NCBI GenBank assembly: GCA_002937555.1
Contig: PTKB01000151.1
Location: 1-6,722 of the forward strand
Source of the DNA: Alphaproteobacteria bacterium MarineAlpha10_Bin2
GTDB taxonomy: Bacteria > Pseudomonadota > Alphaproteobacteria > UBA828
Length of the DNA: 6,722 nucleotides
Reading direction: 5' to 3'
Under the pieces are notes generated by a model. That model ran no database searches. It saw nothing but the letters and a program-made list of their open reading frames with translations, and was not told where the DNA came from. Position 1 is the stretch's first letter; every line of letters starts with the position of its first letter. Of the stretch, positions 1 to 5,171 are shown one piece after another. A program made the position numbers and the translations under genes.

Positions 1-490
1 GGTTGCGGACACCCGTGGCGATGCCGTCGGTGTGTAGCGTGGCCACTTCGTTGGCCGAGAGTGCGTAGGTGTACAACGCAAACTCGTCGAGCCGGCCCAC
101 ATAAGGAGACGACCCGCTGGTTGTGGTTCGTCCCAGCTGGAGCGCTTCGGTGTTGTCGACGACCAGTCCGGGGTACGTACAACTCTTGTGCAAGGCTCCA
201 TTCTTGTAGATGGACATGGTGGTCTGCTTGGACGCGGTGTTGGGCGCGACGGTGACCGCCAAATGGACCCAGCCTTCCGACGCTTTGACCTTAAGATCGT
301 TGGCACAATAGAAACTCGATGTCCCGATTTGGAAGTATGGGCGCACCAAATTCTGCATGCTTGCAGTCGAACTGGAGCCATAGTAGCGGAACTCAAAGGA
401 ACGCTTGGCATCGTATCCTTTGGCCGCCAGCACCGAGAAGTTCCCCGTTGTCATGGTGTACGAATTCATCCAAAACGCCACCGTTCCATC
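1..490 (-). CDS. LamG/concanavalin A-like domain protein fragment, both ends missing
   Basis: An open minus-strand frame runs from about 490 off the left edge (163 codons, first codon GAT at 490-488). It reads as a LamG-type jelly-roll domain, the fold found in secreted or surface carbohydrate-binding and adhesion proteins. Visible landmarks, in order, are a DGTVAFWM strand at the start, GWVHLAVTV in the middle, SIYKNGALH, an LQLGR strand, and the typical closing motif GRLDEFALYTYALSANEV. Homology begins at an inner strand, so roughly 30-40 N-terminal residues of the domain are absent. The frame stays open upstream to a TAG at 676-674, but that stretch is arginine-rich, has no domain character and offers no convincing start with a ribosome site. 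The missing front coincides with a GC palindrome at 497-522. No function can be assigned beyond binding. It is unrelated to the transporter operon and could belong to another genome if the contig is chimeric. Fold recognition is fairly sure; gene status is not. Confidence 0.6.
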
Positions 491-496
491 GTGAGC

Positions 497-522
497 GCCG
501 GGACGGGGCGCCCCGCCCCGGC
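497..522. repeat. 26-bp GC-rich near-perfect palindrome at the LamG fragment boundary
   Basis: The arms GCCGGGACGGGGC and GCCCCGCCCCGGC are reverse complements with one mismatch (A503 opposite C516) and no spacer, centred between 509 and 510. No T-rich tract follows on either strand, so it is not a normal terminator. It lies between the end of LamG similarity (490) and the start of the dehydrogenase relic (about 523). It could be a recombination or breakage hotspot, or a fold-back that promoted an artificial join. Confidence 0.75.
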
Positions 523-802
523 ATAAAGTCAGGCCGAAGCTGAATGCCTGGCTGCCGGCGCCTCGGGTTTCGCGCCTTTGCCAGCGGCGGGCCCTAACAA
601 GCGGCCGCACACCTCCGGGGCTTGCTGAGACAGTCGCCGCCCGATTCCGACAGACGTGGGCTCGGTGAACCGTCTACTTGGTCCGTCTATGCGGGGCAAG
701 CTATGAAGTGGCACGCTGGTTGAGCTTGGCGCCTGCGGTGAAGCCGGTGTGTCGCACGTGCTCCAGTTAATGCAGGACGAGATGCGCGTCGCGATGGCGC
801 TA
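523..802 (+). pseudogene. Relic of FMN-dependent alpha-hydroxy-acid dehydrogenase (LldD-like), C-terminal third
   Basis: No single frame is open, but the plus strand carries family motifs of lactate/glycolate/mandelate-type flavoenzymes in the right order across shifting frames. AEAECLAAGASG (about 533-568) resembles the TAEDA..AV.AGA.G segment. A damaged N..GR..L.GA stretch (about 596-625) stands where SNHGGRQLDGA is expected. LAETVAA (621-641) resembles LPEIVAAV, DS..RRGL (643-663) resembles DSGIRRGLD, and VNRLLG, GASYEV and ARWL follow. A better-kept tail, LGACGEAGVSHVLQLMQDEM (725-784), resembles the LldD C-terminus (AxAGQAGVxxLLxLIxKEMRVAMTLTG). About 280 bp remain where roughly 370 would be expected, and the best frame changes about four times, with stops such as TGA at 704-706. 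Intact enzymes of this family oxidise L-2-hydroxy acids using FMN; this copy cannot be functional. The tail match is good. The upstream pieces are short and fitted by eye, so the exact extent is uncertain. Confidence 0.5.
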
Positions 803-1098
803 TCCACGGGCGCCACAAAATCCTCGAAATAGCGGCTACCATTGGTGGTCCGCATACCCTCATAGCCGGTTATCAAATCCTTGAGCAGGAGGGGAACGCC
901 GCTAAACGGGCCGTCCGGTACGTCGCCTTCTGCCTGGGCGCGGGCATTCTCGTAATTCTTGATATTCACACAGGCGAGCTTGTCATTGACGCTTTCGATC
1001 CGCGTGATGGCGGCTTCGACCAATTCAATCGGCTTCACGTCCTTGTTCTTGACCAGTTCGGCAAGGCCCATGGCGTCATATTTCGCGAATTCTTGCAT
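529..1098 (-). pseudogene. Amidase-signature enzyme, N-terminal fragment with scrambled 3' end
   Basis: Amidase-signature enzymes hydrolyse amide bonds with a Lys/cis-Ser/Ser triad. Residues 1-106 look normal for the family: an N-terminal helical part (SxxELV..K.VKPIELVEAAITRIE type), then FSGVPLLLKDL with the presumed catalytic Lys73, then TTNGSRYFEDFVAPVDSAIATRI. Genuine similarity stops at Ile106 (codon 783-781), where an R.AG..I.GKTN.PEF segment should follow. Residues 107-189 are low-complexity read-through, antisense to a dehydrogenase relic, ending at TGA 531-529. The serine-rich GGSSGGS core with the nucleophile is absent, and the product is 189 residues instead of roughly 450-500, so it should be inactive. 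The ATG at 1098 is favoured by GAGGGA at 1112-1107, 8 nt upstream. It starts 35 bp after the ATPase stop in the same direction, so it is probably the last operon gene, once linked to metabolism of the imported solute. The break is either a real rearrangement or a chimeric contig join. Confidence 0.75.
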
Positions 1099-1106
1099 GA
1101 TGCATT

Positions 1107-1112
1107 TCCCTC
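1107..1112 (-). promoter_or_regulatory. Ribosome binding site of the amidase fragment
   Basis: GAGGGA on the minus strand lies 8 nt before the ATG at 1098. It is one of the clearest Shine-Dalgarno matches in the window and fixes this start. It shows the amidase has its own initiation site rather than depending on overlap with the ATPase gene. Confidence 0.7.
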
Positions 1113-1133
1113 AATTTGCCTTCGGCAATATTT

Positions 1134-2108
1134 CTATTCTGTAAGAAAGCATGCCACCCGGTGACCTGGTTTTACTTCGCGCAATTGCGGCGTCTCTTGA
1201 GAGCATTTGTCCATGCGCATGGGGCAGCGGGTGTGAAAGCGGCAACCCGACGGCGGATCTATGGGGCTTGGAATATCGCCTTCCAGCCCGGCCCGTTCGG
1301 TTACCGACGGCGTGTCCAGATCAGACGCCGGAATCGCTTCGATAAGCGCCTGGGTATAGGGATGGAGCGGTTCACGATAGAGCAGTTCGCTATCCGCAAT
1401 TTCAACGATCTTGCCGAGATAAAGCACGCACGTGCGGTCGCAAAATTGTTTCACCACGCTCAAATCGTGCGATATGAACATATAGGTCAAATTGAACTGG
1501 TTCTGCAGATCGCGCAAAAGATTGAGAATTTGCGCACGGATCGAGACGTCCAAGGCAGAGACCGGCTCATCCAGAATGACGAGCTTGGGCTGCAAGATCA
1601 AAGCCCGGGCGATGGCGACGCGCTGATTTTGCCCGCCGCTGAATTCATGTGGCAGACGATCGAAATAATTCGCGCTGAGGCCCACCACCTCAAGAAACTC
1701 GCGCGCCTGTTGGAAGCGCTCGATCTGACTGCCAATACCATGAAAACGCAGCGGCTCGGCGATCGAAACGCCAACCGACATGCGCGGATTTAACGACGCC
1801 AGCGGATCCTGAAATACCAACTGCATTTCGCGTCGTAACTGCCTCAACTCCGTAGTGGAGCATTGCAAGACGTCTATTCCGTCGAAATTGATGCTGCCGC
1901 CGGTGGCCTCGATGAGGCGCAGGACGAGGCGGGCGGTAGTCGATTTTCCGCAACCGCTCTCGCCCACCAGCCCCAGCGTTTGGCCGCGTTCGAGGACAAA
2001 ATCGATGCCGTCCACGGCGCGCAATAGCGGCCCCTTCTCGAACAGCCCCTTGGCTTCAAGGCGAAAATACTTGGTCAGACCCTCAACCGACAGCAGTTGT
2101 TCACTCAT
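1134..2108 (-). CDS. Peptide-type ABC importer ATP-binding protein, DppF/OppF-like
   Basis: The second of two nucleotide-binding subunits that power the importer from the cytoplasmic face of the inner membrane. From the ATG at 2108 it has 324 residues, normal for DppF/OppF. Visible are Walker A GESGCGKS (49-56), Q-loop Gln100 in VFQDPLASLNP, signature FSGGQNQR (156-163), Walker B LVILDEP (176-182), D-loop SALD and switch His214 in FISHD. The C-terminal oligopeptide-transporter extension follows, with PPSGCRFHTRC and four cysteines spaced C-x5-C-x6-C-x17-C. A longer reading from 2150 is possible, but 2108 is preferred because its ATG overlaps the TGA of the upstream ATPase gene (ATGA, 2108-2105), the usual coupling arrangement, and the protein then starts directly with SEQLLSVEGL. 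One oddity is Asn161, where most relatives have Arg (FSGGQRQR). The two different ATPases presumably heterodimerise. The subfamily is certain, but the substrate is not given by this subunit. Confidence 0.95.
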   Translation of the reverse strand: MSEQLLSVEGLTKYFRLEAKGLFEKGPLLRAVDGIDFVLERGQTLGLVGESGCGKSTTARLVLRLIEATGGSINFDGIDVLQCSTTELRQLRREMQLVFQDPLASLNPRMSVGVSIAEPLRFHGIGSQIERFQQAREFLEVVGLSANYFDRLPHEFSGGQNQRVAIARALILQPKLVILDEPVSALDVSIRAQILNLLRDLQNQFNLTYMFISHDLSVVKQFCDRTCVLYLGKIVEIADSELLYREPLHPYTQALIEAIPASDLDTPSVTERAGLEGDIPSPIDPPSGCRFHTRCPMRMDKCSQETPQLREVKPGHRVACFLTE

Positions 2109-3100
2109 GATGACCCAGCTTGCCGGCCATCGGAGCGCATTAAATGGCAAGAAACAAGATGCCCGCTAGCGACCGAAATGGCCTGGGGCTTCTCAGTTTC
2201 ACACGGCGCGTGCGCCGCATCGCAGCGCGTACGAAAGCTGCAGCCGGGCGGCGGGTTGATCGGAACAAGCGGCGTTCCCGGAATGGAACGGAGTTCGTTG
2301 TCGTGTTGATCGTCAAGGCGAATCACTGAATTCATCAAGCCGATCGTGTAGGGGTGCTTCGGTTGCTCGAAAATGGTCTTTACATCGCCATATTCGACCA
2401 TTTCCCCGGCATACATCACGAGCACGCGATCCGCCATCGAGGCGACCACGCCGAGGTCGTGGGTGATGAGAATCAAGGCGCTGTTGAGACGACGTTGCAC
2501 TTCAGCCAGCAGCTTCAATATTTGCGCCTGGATAGTGACGTCGAGCGCCGTGGTGGGCTCGTCAGCAATGAGTATATCGGGCTCGCAGGCAATGGCCGCC
2601 GCGATCAGCACACGCTGGCGCATGCCGCCTGAGAAATGATGCGGGTAATCCCGGTAGCGTTCTTCCGGATTTGGAATTCCCACGGAACGCAACAGTTCGA
2701 TCGCCCGGCCTTGCGCTTCCTTTTTACCCAAATCCAGGTGCTCGCGCAGGCCTTCGGCTATTTGCTCGCCGATGGTGAACACCGGATTGAGCGAAGTCAT
2801 CGGGTCTTGGAAAATCATGCCGATGCGATCGCCACGAATTTTTTCCATTTCGCGGTCGGACAAGTCGAGAAGGTCTTTATCGCGATATCGGATTCGTCCT
2901 TCAACTATATGACCCGGGGGGTCAATCAGACGCAGGATCGATTGCGCGGTGACGCTCTTGCCGGAACCGGATTCACCAACAATGCAAAGCACTTCGTCAG
3001 GCGCCAGGGAAAACGAGATTCCGTCAACCGCCTTGAGCATTCCCTCACGCAGCTTGAAGTGGGTCTTGAGACCCTCGACTTCGAGAATTGGCTCGACCAT
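2105..3100 (-). CDS. Peptide-type ABC importer ATP-binding protein, DppD/OppD-like
   Basis: The first of the paired ATPases, 331 residues from the ATG at 3100. Motifs in order: Walker A GESGSGKS (42-49), Q-loop Gln98 in MIFQDPMTSLNP, signature FSGGMRQR (156-163), Walker B ILIADEP (176-182), TTALD (183-187) and switch His214 in LITHD. The C-terminal oligopeptide-transporter region contains NPPPGCSFRTRC and cysteines spaced C-x5-C-x6-C-x17-C, a pattern linked to an iron-sulfur cluster in some OppD-type proteins. The frame can be extended to a TTG at 3118 that overlaps the permease stop, but no ribosome site precedes it. The ATG at 3100 has GAGGA at 3116-3112, 11 nt upstream and partly inside the permease TGA, and gives a typical MVEPILEVEGL start. 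The gap to permease C is 14 bp and the 3' end overlaps the next ATPase by ATGA, so it is translated as part of a tightly coupled operon. All catalytic residues are present. Confidence 0.95.
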   Translation of the reverse strand: MVEPILEVEGLKTHFKLREGMLKAVDGISFSLAPDEVLCIVGESGSGKSVTAQSILRLIDPPGHIVEGRIRYRDKDLLDLSDREMEKIRGDRIGMIFQDPMTSLNPVFTIGEQIAEGLREHLDLGKKEAQGRAIELLRSVGIPNPEERYRDYPHHFSGGMRQRVLIAAAIACEPDILIADEPTTALDVTIQAQILKLLAEVQRRLNSALILITHDLGVVASMADRVLVMYAGEMVEYGDVKTIFEQPKHPYTIGLMNSVIRLDDQHDNELRSIPGTPLVPINPPPGCSFRTRCDAAHAPCETEKPQAISVASGHLVSCHLMRSDGRQAGSS

Positions 3101-3114
3101 GGAGTTATCTATCC

Positions 3115-4053
3115 TCAACGCGAGCGGCGGCGCGGATCAAGTGCATCACGCAAGCCGTCACCGATAAAATTGAAAGACAGCGCCACGAGGACGATGACAA
3201 CGCCGGGGAATATTGTGATATGAGGCGCCTTCCTGAGCACGCCGCGGCCTTCCGCCACCATGGTTCCCCAATCGGCTTCCGGTGGCTGAATACCGAGGCC
3301 GAGAAAGCTTAGTCCGGAGCCCACCACCATCATTAAGCCGATCAGAGTGGTGGCGAACACCAGCACCGGCGGAATCATGTTGGGCAAAATATAGCGCAGG
3401 ATGATAGCCAGATCGCCCGCGCCGCCGGCCCGCGCCGCCTCCACATAGGGCTGCTGTTTTACATTCAGTGTGGTTGTGCGGACAAGCCGGGCGATATAGG
3501 GCGTAAGCGCGATGCTGATGGCGAGAATCACCGTCCACACACCGGGCTCCAGCACGCCGGCGATAACGATTGCCAACAACACCAAGGGAAAGGCGAACAC
3601 TACATCGATGATGCGCATCAGAATCTGATCGAACCAGCCGCCGAAATACCCTGCCGCCAGTCCGATGAACAGGCTAACCAGTGTTGCAACGACGGTCGGT
3701 CCGATGCCAACCAGCAGCGCGATCCGCCCGCCCCAGAACAGACGCGATAGAATATCCCGCCCGTCCACATCGGCGCCAAGAATTAGGCCGTCTGTACCGG
3801 GCGGTGCGGCAATTGCCCCTGCGGCCTCTGCCGGATCATACGGGCTGATAACCGGCGCCAGCACCGATATCAGAACAATAACCGCCAGAAAAATAAGCGC
3901 GCCCAAGGCCGCATTATCTTTCGCATAGGCATACCAGGCGAGCCGAAGCGAGCGCAGATGAAAGCGCAACCGGTCGCGTCGGATTTGCCAAGCCGAAGCC
4001 GCATTGCCCGGAGAAGGCGTCTCAACAGAATCAACGGGCTGGCGTTCCGTCAT
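3115..4053 (-). CDS. Peptide-type ABC importer permease, DppC/OppC-like
   Basis: One of the two inner-membrane channel subunits, 312 residues, full length. An unusually polar N-terminal tail (about residues 1-45) precedes the first membrane segment (about 47-70). The periplasmic part includes ILGADVDGRDILSRLFWGGRIAL (residues 91-113), a hallmark of the DppC branch. Further membrane segments lie near 112-138, 148-168, 173-190, 228-255 and 280-298. The EAA cytoplasmic loop that docks on the ATPases is YVEAARAGGAGDLAIILRYI-LPN (residues 203-225). The end, IGDGLRDALDPRRRSR, is the classic family terminus. The ATG at 4053 overlaps the TGA of the preceding permease (ATGA, 4053-4050), with GGAG a few bases upstream, so this start is firm. 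It should pair with the DppB-type subunit encoded just upstream. Family members import di- or oligopeptides, nickel chelates, opines or glutathione; the sequence of this subunit does not separate these. Confidence 0.95.
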   Translation of the reverse strand: MTERQPVDSVETPSPGNAASAWQIRRDRLRFHLRSLRLAWYAYAKDNAALGALIFLAVIVLISVLAPVISPYDPAEAAGAIAAPPGTDGLILGADVDGRDILSRLFWGGRIALLVGIGPTVVATLVSLFIGLAAGYFGGWFDQILMRIIDVVFAFPLVLLAIVIAGVLEPGVWTVILAISIALTPYIARLVRTTTLNVKQQPYVEAARAGGAGDLAIILRYILPNMIPPVLVFATTLIGLMMVVGSGLSFLGLGIQPPEADWGTMVAEGRGVLRKAPHITIFPGVVIVLVALSFNFIGDGLRDALDPRRRSR

Positions 4054-5018
4054 GTCGCTCCAGCTTTCTCCGACGCGCGAATTTTTGGATCCAAATAGGC
4101 ATTGATGGCATCCACCACCAGATTAACGACAACGAATGCCAGAGCGATGACCAATGTCGCGCCCTGAATGGTTGGAATATCGCGCGCCTGGATGGCTTGC
4201 CACAGCTGGTTGCCGATGCCGGGCCAGGCGAAAATGACTTCCACGAATAGAACGCCACCCAACAGATAGCCGAGTTGCAGGCCGCAAATGGTCACAATCG
4301 GCGGCAACGCATTGCGCAGCGCATGACGGCGCAGGATGACGGATCTGCGAATGCCCTTGGCGCGTGCCACCCGAACATAATTTTGGCTCAACACTTCAAG
4401 CATGCTGGCGCGAACGATCCTGGCGACGATACAGGCCGGCGCCGCGGCGGTCGTCAACATTGGTTGAATGAGATGGAGAAACACATCCCAAGCGCCGCCG
4501 CCGCCCATAATATTGGTCATGCCCGTGGCCGGCAGTAAACGCCAGCTCAATGAAAATAGCAGGACAATGAGGAGGCCGAGCCAGTAGGGCGGCGCATTGC
4601 CGAGTATGAGCGTGACGCCCATCACGACGCGATCGGAAATTGAATAGGGCCGCGCGGCGGCGAATATGCCAGCAAAAAATCCGATAATGTAGGCGAGAAC
4701 GGCGCTCGAAAGCGCCAGGATGGCGGTGTTGACAAACTTTGGAAACACCAAATCCGCTACGTCACGGCGGTTGGCGATGGAGGTGCCGAAATCGCCCTGC
4801 AGAATATGACCCAGCCATTTGGCGTATTGGATCGGCAGGGCCTGATCGAGACCGAAGGAAATACGTAATTTTTCCTTCACAGCTTCTGTTGCGAACGGAC
4901 CCGCTAAAATCGTGGTGACGTCGCCCGGCGCCAAATGCGCCAAGAGAAAGACGATGACGGATACACCGAACAGCACGGGAATGGTCAGCACCAAACGGCC
5001 GGTGATGAAACGTAGCAT
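4050..5018 (-). CDS. Peptide-type ABC importer permease, DppB/OppB-like
   Basis: The partner inner-membrane permease, 322 residues, normal length. The first membrane segment (about 9-29) is followed by the family motif LAPGD (29-33) and a periplasmic stretch with YAKWLGHILQGDFGTSI (65-81). Later membrane segments are near 98-121, 132-157, 183-203, 236-263 and 286-305. The EAA loop that contacts an ATPase is NYVRVARAKGIRRSVILRRH (213-232) followed by ALRNALPP (233-240). FAWPGIGNQLWQAI (263-276) and the ending DAINAYLDPKIR are typical of DppB/OppB. The ATG at 5018 lies right before the hydrophobic MLRFITGRLV start. Only a weak GGGT-type ribosome site precedes it, suggesting modest translation compared with the binding protein. 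It lies 153 bp after the binding-protein stop, the largest gap in the operon, and that gap holds a strong hairpin. Its 3' end overlaps the next permease gene by ATGA. Confidence 0.95.
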   Translation of the reverse strand: MLRFITGRLVLTIPVLFGVSVIVFLLAHLAPGDVTTILAGPFATEAVKEKLRISFGLDQALPIQYAKWLGHILQGDFGTSIANRRDVADLVFPKFVNTAILALSSAVLAYIIGFFAGIFAAARPYSISDRVVMGVTLILGNAPPYWLGLLIVLLFSLSWRLLPATGMTNIMGGGGAWDVFLHLIQPMLTTAAAPACIVARIVRASMLEVLSQNYVRVARAKGIRRSVILRRHALRNALPPIVTICGLQLGYLLGGVLFVEVIFAWPGIGNQLWQAIQARDIPTIQGATLVIALAFVVVNLVVDAINAYLDPKIRASEKAGAT

Positions 5019-5107
5019 CGTTACCCAACCCGTGGCGGTGCAGGGCGTCGAGACGGCACGCTGTTATTCAGGCCATCGCCTCGCATGAACTTGGTCCGTT
5101 AGAATTG

Positions 5108-5150
5108 TTGGGGGCGGGTCATGCGTAACAGTGCACAGCCCCGCCCCCAA
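5108..5150 (-). promoter_or_regulatory. GC-rich intercistronic hairpin between binding protein and permease genes
   Basis: The arms TTGGGGGCGGG (5108-5118) and CCCGCCCCCAA (5140-5150) pair perfectly over 11 bp around a 21-nt loop that itself contains the palindrome GTGCAC. The stem begins 21 nt after the binding-protein TAA. In the transcribed (minus) direction it is followed by CAATTCTAAC, not a U tract, so it is unlikely to be an efficient intrinsic terminator. By analogy with other binding-protein operons, it probably shields the 3' end of the upstream message, or attenuates partly, so the periplasmic protein is made in excess over the membrane subunits. Confidence 0.7.
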
Positions 5151-5171
5151 TACGTCAACTTAATTGGACGG

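Noticed and set aside
497..522. GC palindrome as an intrinsic terminator
   Set aside because: There is no loop and no T tract on either side, and it follows no complete gene at a sensible distance.
188..526. 112-residue plus-strand frame over the LamG region
   Set aside because: Composition is Arg/His-rich without domain features, while the opposite strand reads as a clear LamG domain.
523..780. Insertion sequence or transposon end between amidase and LamG fragments
   Set aside because: I saw no terminal inverted repeats, target duplication or transposase motifs; the stretch fits a decayed LldD-like gene better.
1116..1793. 225-residue plus-strand frame
   Set aside because: It lies fully antisense to the DppF-like ATPase, whose motifs are unambiguous; it has no motif or ribosome site of its own.
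2109..2150. Upstream start for the DppF-like ATPase adding 14 residues
   Set aside because: The extra residues (MPFNALRWPASWVI) do not resemble the family, and the ATG at 2108 forms an ATGA overlap with the preceding stop.
3101..3118. TTG start for the DppD-like ATPase overlapping the permease stop
   Set aside because: No ribosome site precedes it, whereas the ATG at 3100 has GAGGA upstream and gives the normal family N-terminus.
2636..3223. 195-residue plus-strand frame
   Set aside because: It is antisense to the DppD-like ATPase and the end of permease C; it is explained as a shadow of high-GC codon bias.
5019..5171. A small gene or second promoter in the gap before permease B
   Set aside because: No frame with a ribosome site and plausible protein is visible, and no convincing -35/-10 pair was found by eye; only the hairpin stands out.
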